Part shown: piece by piece, positions 6,406 through 12,726 of the stretch
Layout: every line of letters begins with the position of its first letter
How positions within the stretch are numbered: position 1 is the first letter of the stretch
Assembly (NCBI GenBank): GCA_036667875.1
Contig: JAVWTD010000030.1
Span: 1-14,829, forward strand
DNA length: 14,829 bases
From: CAJGDV01 sp036667875
GTDB taxonomy: Bacteria; Bacillota_I; Bacilli_A; RF39; UBA660
Reading direction: 5' to 3'
Translations under genes and position numbers: made by a program
The notes under the pieces: generated by a model
What the model was told of the DNA's origin: nothing
The model's input: the letters and a program-made list of their open reading frames with translations, nothing else
Databases searched by the model: none

Positions 6406-6434
6406 ATAATACACTCGAAATTAACAATTGTCAA
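6406..6434 (-). promoter_or_regulatory. Promoter of the kinase-like gene with a dyad over the -35
   Basis: On the minus strand TTGACA (6434-6429) is followed after 17 bases by TATTAT (6411-6406), close to the housekeeping consensus. The -35 is part of a near-perfect 14-base dyad, TTAACAATTGTCAA (6421-6434), with one mismatched pair, a possible operator. Confidence 0.75.
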
Positions 6435-6477
6435 TTTTAAAAAAATAGTTAAAAGTTTAGCAAAACAAAATATTTTT

Positions 6478-6486
6478 TGGTATAAT
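6478..6486 (+). promoter_or_regulatory. Extended -10 of the YjdF-phospholipase unit
   Basis: TGGTATAAT (6478-6486) is an extended -10 about 60 bases before the ATG at 6548. The -35 region has no good match at 16-18 bases. It points away from the kinase-like gene promoter, so this 166-base gap carries two divergent promoters. Confidence 0.6.
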
Positions 6487-6547
6487 ATAAATAGGTATTA
6501 GAAAAGAATAAGAGGTCAAACTAAAAAATTAATAGAGGTGAAGAAAA

Positions 6548-7336
6548 ATGATGTTAATGAAAAAACATATCGAAAAATTAAAAAAATATTTTAAAAGTTT
6601 TGATTACAAACATAATAAACTTACAGTAATAGTTTATGTCCTTCTTAGAGTAGCTGTTCTTGCCGCTTTAGTCCTTAATCTTTTAAAAGGAGAGTACGAG
6701 AATGTCTTTCTATGTGTACTAACTCTATTCTTATTTTTAATGCCATTTATTATTGAAGAGCAATTCAATATTTCCATTTCTCCTTCAATGCAAATAATTA
6801 TATTACTATTTATTTTTAGTGCGGAGATTCTAGGGGAAATTCAATCTTTTTATTTAAAGTTTGAATATTGGGATGTGATTCTTCATACAATTAATGGATT
6901 TTTGATGGGAGCAATTGGTTTTTCTCTTATTGATTTACTTAATACGAGTGAGAAGATATCCATCAAATTAACGCCTTTCTTTGTAGTATTTACAGCTTTT
7001 TGTTTTTCAATGACAATAGGTGTAATGTGGGAATTCTTCGAATTTGGAATGGATAAAATTCTCTTAACAGACACCCAAAAAGATACTTGGGTAGAAACAG
7101 TAAGGACTGTTGAATTTGGAAAAACTAATAAAGTAGAAACATTTAATATTGAATCAGTAGAAGTTAACGGTAAAAAATGGCCAGGTTATCTTGATATTGG
7201 ATTAAATGATACAATGAATGATATGATTGTAAATTTTTTAGGAGCAATTACTTTTTCAGTTCTTGGTTATATTTCACTTATTAAAAGAGGAAAGCAAGGA
7301 ATTGAAAAACTTCTTATAGTAAAAAGAGAAACCTAA
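6548..7336 (+). CDS. YjdF-family (DUF2238-like) membrane protein
   Basis: A 262-residue membrane protein with about five to six helices. Conserved-looking polar motifs in membrane context are EILGEIQSFYLKFEYWDVIL followed by HTINGF (a WDxxLHxxxG pattern), GVMWEFFEFGMD (WExxE), and LNDTMNDMIVNFLGA (DxxxDMIVN) near the end. Together these are typical of the YjdF/DUF2238 family of unknown function. An extra-membrane segment (about residues 174-222) lies between the last two helices and contains the YLDIGL stretch. AGAGGTG (6534-6540) is 7 bases before the ATG; ATGs at 6551 and 6557 are weaker alternatives. The next gene follows after 15 bases, so both are probably one operon. Membrane location is sure, function unknown. 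Confidence 0.8.
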   Translation: MMLMKKHIEKLKKYFKSFDYKHNKLTVIVYVLLRVAVLAALVLNLLKGEYENVFLCVLTLFLFLMPFIIEEQFNISISPSMQIIILLFIFSAEILGEIQSFYLKFEYWDVILHTINGFLMGAIGFSLIDLLNTSEKISIKLTPFFVVFTAFCFSMTIGVMWEFFEFGMDKILLTDTQKDTWVETVRTVEFGKTNKVETFNIESVEVNGKKWPGYLDIGLNDTMNDMIVNFLGAITFSVLGYISLIKRGKQGIEKLLIVKRET

Positions 7337-7351
7337 AAGGATGAAATTATA

Positions 7352-7999
7352 ATGCCCTCAGGATCAATACATATTTGTATTGCTAATAAAGTATACAATG
7401 AAATCAAAACTGATTATGAACCCTACATAATAGGAGCAATAGCTCCAGACTGTTGGAGACACAGTAAACTTCATAATGATAAAATGCTTTCTCACTTTAG
7501 TTATCCTTGTAAAGTAAATAATATAAATATAAGACTTGAAGATTATAAAGCGTTTATTTTTAAATATAAAAATTATTTAAAAGATCCTTTTGTAATTGGT
7601 TATCTTGTCCATCTTATGACTGATAATTATTGGAAAACAAAAGTAATTAGTAGATATAACTTTATTATTGATAATAAAATATGTGTAAAGAAACTTGATG
7701 GAACATACTTTAAAGGAACTATAGAAGAAGTAGAAAAATTCATTCATAAAAACAATAAAATATTAACAGTCTATCTAACAAATAAATATCAATTAAAAAG
7801 GCTTATTCCATATCAAATAAACTCCATTATTGAAGAAATAGATTTAAGTGGAATAAACACAACTATAAATCACATTAATGAAACACTTCTTTATAACTTA
7901 GAAGAGGAATCTTTAATATACGATATGAACTTAATAGATAAAGACATTGAAAATATTACAAACATAATAGTAAAAGAAATAAAACCATATCTAAATTAA
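7352..7999 (+). CDS. Zinc-dependent phospholipase C-like hydrolase
   Basis: A 215-residue protein starting MPSGSIHICIANKV, as in cytoplasmic members of the zinc-dependent phospholipase C / S1-P1 nuclease-like superfamily (PF00882 type). Candidate metal ligands are H7, D33 in GAIAPDCW, H48 in LSHFS, and H87 and D91 in GYLVHLMTDNYW, in the order and rough spacing expected. There is no signal peptide, so it probably acts inside the cell. The substrate is not known for this group and phospholipase activity should not be assumed. AAAGGATG is about 10 bases before the ATG; the earlier ATG at 7341 meets a stop after three codons. It follows the YjdF gene by 15 bases and ends inside a 12-bp terminator stem. 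Confidence 0.75.
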   Translation: MPSGSIHICIANKVYNEIKTDYEPYIIGAIAPDCWRHSKLHNDKMLSHFSYPCKVNNINIRLEDYKAFIFKYKNYLKDPFVIGYLVHLMTDNYWKTKVISRYNFIIDNKICVKKLDGTYFKGTIEEVEKFIHKNNKILTVYLTNKYQLKRLIPYQINSIIEEIDLSGINTTINHINETLLYNLEEESLIYDMNLIDKDIENITNIIVKEIKPYLN

Positions 8000-8011
8000 G
8001 ATATGGTTTTT
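7981..8011. terminator. Strong hairpin terminator overlapping a stop codon
   Basis: AAAACCATATCT (7981-7992) pairs perfectly over 12 bp with AGATATGGTTTT (7999-8010) around a 6-base loop. TTTTT follows on + and TTTT on -, so it can serve both the phospholipase-like gene and the convergent small peptide gene. The stop codon (7997-7999) is inside the hairpin. Confidence 0.85.
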
Positions 8012-8012
8012 A

Positions 8013-8099
8013 TTATTTCTTTTTACAACATTTTTTGTTTTTAGGTTCTTCTTTTGTACAAGTACATTTTTCATTCTTTTTTTCATTCTTGCATGCCAT
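8013..8099 (-). CDS. 28-residue Cys/Lys-rich peptide, possible metal-binding protein
   Basis: A very short gene read by hand on the minus strand: ATG at 8099-8097 to TAA at 8015-8013. The 28 residues hold 5 Cys (3, 12, 14, 24, 25) arranged as C-x8-CxC-x9-CC, and 11 Lys with Asn and Glu between them, e.g. KCTCTKEEPKNKKCCKKK at the end. There is no signal peptide or membrane segment. AGAGGAAG (8116-8109) is at Shine-Dalgarno position and a promoter of near-consensus lies just upstream (8151-8123). The composition resembles a mini-metallothionein or a metal-buffering peptide. It sits directly downstream of, and on the same strand as, a ZIP metal importer, which supports that idea. No named family is recognised. 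Coding is well supported by signals plus composition; function is inference. Confidence 0.65.
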   Translation of the reverse strand: MACKNEKKNEKCTCTKEEPKNKKCCKKK

Positions 8100-8122
8100 G
8101 TTTTTTCACTTCCTCTAGTATA

Positions 8123-8151
8123 AATATAATACTAAATTTAATTATTGTCAA
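8123..8151 (-). promoter_or_regulatory. Promoter of the Cys-rich peptide gene
   Basis: On the minus strand a perfect TTGACA (8151-8146) is separated by exactly 17 bases from TATATT (8128-8123), a 5-of-6 match to TATAAT. It starts 2 bases after the ZIP stop codon. The predicted leader is very short, with transcription starting at about the Shine-Dalgarno. Confidence 0.75.
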
Positions 8152-8153
8152 AT

Positions 8154-8915
8154 TTAACTAAAGAAAACATCTAATATCATCATTACTGTAAATCCTATTA
8201 AAGTGAATAGTGCCATCAAGTCTTTTTTTTCATTAGTTTGACTAGTAGGAATTAATTCTTCGACGACTACATAAATCATTGCACCTGATGCAAAGCATAA
8301 TAGAAATGGTAAAATAATTCTAACTTTTAATACAAGTAAACATCCTATAACAGCACTAATTGGTTCCACTACAGCACTTAATTGTCCTATAAAGAACGCC
8401 TTTTTTTTACTATATCCTTCTCTTAAAAGTGGAAGACTAACGGCTGTGCCTTCTGGGAAATTTTGAATTCCTATTCCTATTGCTAATAAAATGGCAGCCG
8501 CTAGAGTAGCACCTTCAACTCCATAATGAACTGAACCAAAAGCAACACCAATAGCCATTCCTTCAGGTATATTATGAAGAGTTATAGAAGATACAAGCAT
8601 TAGAACTCTTTTTAAGGAGTCACTTGTTTTGGAAGCATACTTACTATATAATCTATCCCCAACAAATAAAAATAACCCACCCGCTAGGAAACCAGCAGAT
8701 ATTACAAGCCAAATTGTTAGTTTTAATGTTTCTGCTAAATCTATAGCAGGAAGAAGCAATGAAAAGAAAGAAGCAGCAATCATAACACCAGCTGCAAATC
8801 CTAGCATGGCATCCATTAAGTTTTTATTAAACTCCTTAAATAGAAATACTAAAGCTGCACCAAGAGCCGTAATAGCCCAGGTAAAAATAGTAAAACCTAA
8901 AGCATAATAAATCAT
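8154..8915 (-). CDS. ZIP-family metal importer (ZupT/GufA-like)
   Basis: A 253-residue protein with about eight helices, of the ZIP family, which brings Zn2+ and related metals into the cytoplasm. The two metal-site helices are clear: TLHNIPEGMAIGVAFG (H114, N115, E118) in TM4 and GIQNFPEGTAVSLPL (N152, P154, E155) in TM5. The second motif has N where many ZIPs have H, as in GufA-like members. Later GQLSAVVEPISAVIG (E184) and VVVEELIP (E219, E220) are also typical. I chose the ATG at 8915 with AGGTG 6 bases upstream over the start at 8924, which lies inside the Shine-Dalgarno. With the CDF exporter at 884 the window encodes opposite directions of metal flow. The Cys-rich peptide gene follows 54 bases downstream with its own promoter. 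Confidence 0.93.
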   Translation of the reverse strand: MIYYALGFTIFTWAITALGAALVFLFKEFNKNLMDAMLGFAAGVMIAASFFSLLLPAIDLAETLKLTIWLVISAGFLAGGLFLFVGDRLYSKYASKTSDSLKRVLMLVSSITLHNIPEGMAIGVAFGSVHYGVEGATLAAAILLAIGIGIQNFPEGTAVSLPLLREGYSKKKAFFIGQLSAVVEPISAVIGCLLVLKVRIILPFLLCFASGAMIYVVVEELIPTSQTNEKKDLMALFTLIGFTVMMILDVFFS

Positions 8916-8933
8916 ACACATCACCTTTTTTAC

Positions 8934-8964
8934 AATATGCCTACATTATATAATTGTGCATATT
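8934..8964 (-). promoter_or_regulatory. ZIP promoter -10 inside an inverted repeat
   Basis: TATAAT on the minus strand (8950-8945) is the likely -10 of the ZIP gene. It lies in the middle of the inverted repeat AATATGC (8934-8940) / GCATATT (8958-8964), 7-bp arms with 17 bases between, a possible metalloregulator site. The -35 is weak (TTCTTG at 17 bases). The dyad does not match Fur, Zur or MntR consensus sequences that I know. Confidence 0.45.
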
Positions 8965-9036
8965 CTACAAGAAAAATTCTACTTATTTATATTTGAAGAA
9001 ATATTTAATGAAAATACTTTATTTTTAACAAATTTG

Positions 9037-9045
9037 TGCTATACT
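9037..9045 (+). promoter_or_regulatory. Extended -10 of the tail-anchored protein pair
   Basis: TGCTATACT (9037-9045) is an extended -10 lying 19 bases before the ATG at 9064, with a weak TTTATT (9018-9023) as -35. A second TATAAT at 9046-9051 is too close to the Shine-Dalgarno to be the main site. Confidence 0.55.
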
Positions 9046-9063
9046 TATAATAGGTGATACAAT

Positions 9064-9588
9064 ATGAACAATATATACGATGAACAATTTTTAAATCATG
9101 TAAAAAGCATGATAATAAATAATCAATTTCAATCTAAAAAAGATTTAATAGATTATATTAAGTACCTAGGTTCTTTATCAAGTGATGAACACTTAAAGTC
9201 TTCATTAAATAATTTTGAAAACGAGGTAAGTAATCCTGTTTTTTCATTAATTGAATTTTACGATTTAAAAAATCCAGTTGAAAATAAAACAGTTCCAACT
9301 AATGAAGAAATACCATCTTCAACTGATAAAGAAAATAAATATGATGCATATACAGAAATGGATTTAAACATTGCTTTAACACATTCTGATGAATTTCCAG
9401 AACATGAAGTAGAATTAATGAAAGAAGCCCTAGAATCAAAACAAAGTAATGAAATTACTTATGTTGAAAAACCAAAAATATTAACTAAAAAATATGATGG
9501 ATACTCAAGTCTACTAGTTTTAAGCCTTATTACAGGACTAGGTGGAATAAGCATATTTATGTATATCCTTCTTATGATTGGAGGATAA
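9064..9588 (+). CDS. Tail-anchored protein of unknown function (174 aa), first of a pair
   Basis: No family is recognised. The N-terminal part (1-60) is helical and charged (LNHVKSMIINNQ, KKDLIDYIKYLG, DEHLKSSLNNFENEV). A low-complexity acidic linker follows (about 70-135), and one hydrophobic helix at the very C-terminus (about 148-171) is preceded by KKYDGYSSLLVLSLITG. There is no signal peptide, so the soluble part is probably cytoplasmic and anchored by its tail. AGGTGAT (9052-9058) is 5 bases before the ATG. The next gene starts one base after the stop, and its own C-terminus carries the same motif (KKFNGFASLMVLSLIT), so the two are related in their membrane module but not visibly in their cytoplasmic parts. 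A TetR-ABC exporter operon lies downstream behind its own promoter. Confidence 0.75.
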   Translation: MNNIYDEQFLNHVKSMIINNQFQSKKDLIDYIKYLGSLSSDEHLKSSLNNFENEVSNPVFSLIEFYDLKNPVENKTVPTNEEIPSSTDKENKYDAYTEMDLNIALTHSDEFPEHEVELMKEALESKQSNEITYVEKPKILTKKYDGYSSLLVLSLITGLGGISIFMYILLMIGG

Positions 9589-9589
9589 C

Positions 9590-9925
9590 ATGAACGAAAA
9601 TGACTTAGGTAATCAAATAACTGATGACCTAATTAATGAAGATTTTCCATCAAGAGAAATGAAAATAGAACACCTAAAAAATATAAGTAATTCAATAAAA
9701 AATGACCCGGAATTAAAAGAAGAACTTAAAAATGAATTAGGAAATAATCCCAATAATGAAACTAAAGAACAAAAATTAGCAAAAACAAAAAATCTATTGT
9801 TATCAAGAATGCTTAATAAAAAGTTTAATGGGTTTGCTAGTTTAATGGTCCTTTCCTTAATTACTTTTTTATGCTCAGGTGGAACACTATTATATATACT
9901 TATAACAAATGGATTTTTTAATTAA
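9590..9925 (+). CDS. Tail-anchored protein of unknown function (111 aa), second of the pair
   Basis: A 111-residue acidic protein whose only membrane helix is C-terminal (about residues 84-106), introduced by KKFNGFASLMVLSLIT. The N-terminal part is Asn/Glu/Lys-rich and helical (KIEHLKNISNSIKNDPELKE, then ELKNELG), with no Cys before the helix. GGAGG (9580-9584) lies within the end of the first gene and 5 bases before the ATG at 9590; a TTG at 9578 has no comparable site. The one-base gap means translational coupling, so the products are probably made in fixed ratio and may act together in the membrane. The stop lies inside a hairpin (9907-9934). Function unknown. Confidence 0.75.
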   Translation: MNENDLGNQITDDLINEDFPSREMKIEHLKNISNSIKNDPELKEELKNELGNNPNNETKEQKLAKTKNLLLSRMLNKKFNGFASLMVLSLITFLCSGGTLLYILITNGFFN

Positions 9926-9936
9926 AATTCATTTTT
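9907..9936 (+). terminator. Probable terminator overlapping the stop codon
   Basis: AAATGGATTTT (9907-9917) pairs with AAAATTCATTT (9924-9934) with one G-T wobble, around a 6-base loop, then a short TTTTT (9932-9936). The stem is AT-rich, so strength is uncertain. Confidence 0.5.
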
Positions 9937-9939
9937 ATA

Positions 9940-9968
9940 TTGACCTGACAACATGTCAGTGATATAAT
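9940..9968 (+). promoter_or_regulatory. Promoter of the TetR-ABC exporter operon
   Basis: TTGACC (9940-9945), exactly 17 bases, then TATAAT (9963-9968) preceded by TGA, an extended -10. This is the best promoter in the window. The start codon is at 9986, giving a leader of about 10 bases. Confidence 0.9.
9945..9959 (+). promoter_or_regulatory. Operator 1: CTGACA-N3-TGTCAG dyad in the promoter spacer
   Basis: A perfect inverted repeat with 6-bp arms around ACA lies wholly between the -35 and -10. A bound TetR dimer here would block RNA polymerase. The gene it precedes is itself a TetR-type regulator. Confidence 0.8.
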
Positions 9969-9978
9969 GCTTTAGAGG

Positions 9979-9991
9979 TGACAACATGCCA
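9979..9991 (+). promoter_or_regulatory. Operator 2: copy of the dyad over the start codon
   Basis: TGACAACATGCCA matches the core of operator 1 (TGACAACATGTCA) at 12 of 13 bases and starts 33 bases after it, about three helical turns. It includes the end of the Shine-Dalgarno and the ATG of the regulator gene, so part of the match could reflect translation signals. Confidence 0.5.
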
Positions 9992-10582
9992 ACAAAAACA
10001 TTTTTAAATCTTTCTAAGGATAGACAAGATCTATTAATTAATGCAGCCAAAATTGAATTTTCTAATTATTTATTTGAAGATGCATCAATTAATAGAATAA
10101 TAAAAAGTATTAATATGTCACGCGGTACATTTTATTTATACTTTAAAAATAAAGAAGATATTTATTACTATATTTTAGAAAAAGTATATAGTATGTTTTT
10201 AGACACTATAAAAGAAATAAAAAGCACAACTGATGGTGACCCAAAAGAAATGCTAATAGCACTTTATGATAAGGCTATCAATAAACAAGATAGCGAAAAA
10301 CTAATGGCTAAAGTATTCATTAACTTTAACTCAAAACATGTAGAAAAAGTTATGCCATTTAAAAATAGAAAAAAATATCCAGTACTATCAAATTTAAATT
10401 TTAATAACTATAAAATAGATGAAGAAGAAAAATATTTGCTTATACATATTTTTCAAACATTATTTATTCAAAATATAGCCTTATCATTAAGAAATAAAGA
10501 AGATAGTAAAGAAATAAGAGAAATATTTATAAAAGAAATCGATATAATTATAAAAGGACTAGAAAGAAGGATAACATGCTAA
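9986..10582 (+). CDS. TetR/AcrR-family transcriptional regulator
   Basis: A 198-residue regulator. The N-terminal domain has KDRQDLLINAAKIEFSNY, then a helix-turn-helix ASINRIIKSINMSRGTFYLY (33-52) followed by FKNKEDIYYYILE, the usual TetR pattern (SxxxIxxxxxxSxGxxYxYFxxKxxL). The C-terminal ligand-binding and dimer domain is divergent, as normal. GAGGTG (9975-9980) is 5 bases before the ATG. The gene is transcribed from a promoter that contains a perfect dyad, and it overlaps the start of the first ABC subunit by 7 bases. The inferred role is autorepression and repression of the exporter until an effector, probably a transported compound, is bound. The effector cannot be read from sequence. 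Confidence 0.92.
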   Translation: MPTKTFLNLSKDRQDLLINAAKIEFSNYLFEDASINRIIKSINMSRGTFYLYFKNKEDIYYYILEKVYSMFLDTIKEIKSTTDGDPKEMLIALYDKAINKQDSEKLMAKVFINFNSKHVEKVMPFKNRKKYPVLSNLNFNNYKIDEEEKYLLIHIFQTLFIQNIALSLRNKEDSKEIREIFIKEIDIIIKGLERRITC

Positions 10583-12726
10583 GAATATTTAAATACTTAA
10601 AAAATTCAATAGTTTCAATATTAATAATAATTGTATTGCTAGTAGCACAAGCTAACTTAGATTTAGCCCTACCTGACTATACATCCAAAATTATTAATGT
10701 AGGAATACAACAAGGAGGAATTGAAAATAGCAATTCTTTAGTACTAACTGAAGATACTTTTAACAAAGTAAAACTATTCATGAATGAAAAAGAAATAAAA
10801 AAATTAGAAAATAGTTATACTTTAATTAAAAAAAATGATAAAAAATATATTAAAGATTATAGTATATTAAAAAAAGAAAATTTATATGTCTTAAAAGAAA
10901 AAGCTAAAGTAGATAGCATTCTTACTAAACCAATGATGCTATTATTTACACTAAGCAAAGCAGAACAAGGAAGTTTTTTTGCTAATGTAAAATATTTAAA
11001 CCCGCAAGAAGTTGATAAAATAGTTGAAGAAGTAAATAAAAAGTTTGATGCTATGCCTGCAAGTTCTGTTAATGGAACTGCTGTTCTTCAAGTAAAAGAA
11101 GAATATAAAAAAGCAGGAATCGACTTAAATAATCTCCAAATAAATTATATAGTAGTAGCCGGATTAAAAATGCTTGCCATTGCTTTTGGAATTATGGCAA
11201 TTGCATTAATGATTGTCTTCTTTGGTTCAAGATTAGCGGCTCGCTTAGCGAAAACATTAAGAAGTAAAGTTTATAAAAATGTCGTTAATTTCTCTAAAAA
11301 TGAAATGAAAACTTTTGGTACATCTTCATTAATTACAAGAACTACAAACGATATACAACAAATTCAACAAATCGTTGTAATGCTTATGCGTGTTGTATTC
11401 TATGCCCCAATTATTGCAATTGGAGGAATTTTAAAAATGACTAATGCTGACAATTCAATGTTATGGATTGTTGTTACAGCAGTAATCACACTATTTGTAA
11501 TTATGGGAACACTATTTATAATTGTTATGTCAAAATTTAAAAGTCTTCAAGAACTAGTAGACAAATTAAATCAAGTAACAAGAGAAATATTAAATGGTAT
11601 ACCAGTTATAAGAGCATTCGCAAATGAGAAACATGAAGAAGAAAGATTTGATAAAACAAATGATAACTTAAAGAAAGTTTCCTTATTTGTTGATAGAACA
11701 ATGTCTTTAATGATGCCTCTTATGATGCTTTTAATGAATGTTGTTTGTATTGCCATTGTTTATTATGGTGCTAAAGGAATAGACCAAGGATCAATCCAAG
11801 TAGGAGACATGCTAGCCTATATCCAATACTCAATGCAAATAATTATGTCATTCTTAATGATTTCTATGATGTCAATTATGCTTCCTAGAGCATCTATTTG
11901 TGCTAAAAGAGTTATGGAAGTAATTGATTCAAAATCAACAGTAATAGACCCTATAAAAGAAAAAAGAATGGATAAATCAAATAAAGTTGAATTTAAAAAT
12001 GTTTGTTTTAGATATCCAGATGCACAGGAAGACGTTTTAACAGATGTTAATTTTACCGCCCTTGAAGGAACGACTACAGCTTTTATCGGTTCAACAGGAA
12101 GTGGAAAATCAACTTTAATAAATTTATTGCCAAGATTTTATGATGTAACAGAAGGGTCAATAACAATTAATGGAACTGATATTAGAGATATTAAACTTAA
12201 TAACTTAAGAAACAGATTAGGCTATGTTCCACAAAAAGGTATTTTATTTTCAGGAACTGTTAGTGATAATATAAAATATAGTGATTCAAAAGTATCTTTT
12301 AACGATATGGAAAAAGCTGCTACTATTTCACAATCAATTGAATTTATAAATAATTTAGAAAATAAATATGAATCTGCTATTTCACAAGGTGGAACAAATG
12401 TTAGTGGAGGACAAAGACAAAGACTATCAATTGCTAGAGCGATAGCATCTAATCCAGATATATTTATTTTTGATGATTCATTCTCAGCACTTGACTTTAA
12501 AACAGATGCTAAATTAAGAACTGAACTTAAAAAAATAACAAAAAATAAAATAGTATTTATTGTTGCTCAAAGAGTTTCTACAATTATGAATTCTGAGCAA
12601 ATAGTTGTACTAAATGAAGGAAAAGTAGCAGGAGTAGGTACACATAAAGAATTACTTAAAAATTGTCCTGTCTACAAAGAAATTGCTTTATCGCAATTAA
12701 GTGAGGAGGAGTTAAATAATGAATAA
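10576..12726 (+). CDS. ABC exporter half-transporter with degenerate ATP site and large extracellular insert
   Basis: A 716-residue type IV ABC exporter subunit: membrane domain then ATPase domain, inner membrane. TM1 (about 11-34) and TM2 (about 192-218) are separated by roughly 150 mostly hydrophilic residues, an extracellular insert absent from minimal exporters. ATPase motifs are Walker A GSTGSGKST (505-513, K511), Q-loop YVPQKGILFSGTV, signature VSGGQ (609-613), and Walker B IFIFDD, where D634 replaces the catalytic Glu. The switch residue is Q665 (VAQRVSTI) instead of His. Its own ATP site is therefore degenerate while its signature is intact, as in one subunit of heterodimeric exporters such as BmrCD and TM287/288. 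It overlaps the TetR gene by 7 bases and the partner gene by 8. A multidrug or peptide substrate is inferred from the family. Confidence 0.93.
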   Translation: MLRIFKYLKNSIVSILIIIVLLVAQANLDLALPDYTSKIINVGIQQGGIENSNSLVLTEDTFNKVKLFMNEKEIKKLENSYTLIKKNDKKYIKDYSILKKENLYVLKEKAKVDSILTKPMMLLFTLSKAEQGSFFANVKYLNPQEVDKIVEEVNKKFDAMPASSVNGTAVLQVKEEYKKAGIDLNNLQINYIVVAGLKMLAIAFGIMAIALMIVFFGSRLAARLAKTLRSKVYKNVVNFSKNEMKTFGTSSLITRTTNDIQQIQQIVVMLMRVVFYAPIIAIGGILKMTNADNSMLWIVVTAVITLFVIMGTLFIIVMSKFKSLQELVDKLNQVTREILNGIPVIRAFANEKHEEERFDKTNDNLKKVSLFVDRTMSLMMPLMMLLMNVVCIAIVYYGAKGIDQGSIQVGDMLAYIQYSMQIIMSFLMISMMSIMLPRASICAKRVMEVIDSKSTVIDPIKEKRMDKSNKVEFKNVCFRYPDAQEDVLTDVNFTALEGTTTAFIGSTGSGKSTLINLLPRFYDVTEGSITINGTDIRDIKLNNLRNRLGYVPQKGILFSGTVSDNIKYSDSKVSFNDMEKAATISQSIEFINNLENKYESAISQGGTNVSGGQRQRLSIARAIASNPDIFIFDDSFSALDFKTDAKLRTELKKITKNKIVFIVAQRVSTIMNSEQIVVLNEGKVAGVGTHKELLKNCPVYKEIALSQLSEEELNNE

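Noticed and set aside
8629..8907. Forward-strand open frame across the ZIP gene, and similar open frames opposite the CDF, kinase-like and ABC genes
   Set aside because: These are antisense shadows with no ribosome site and no recognisable protein features.
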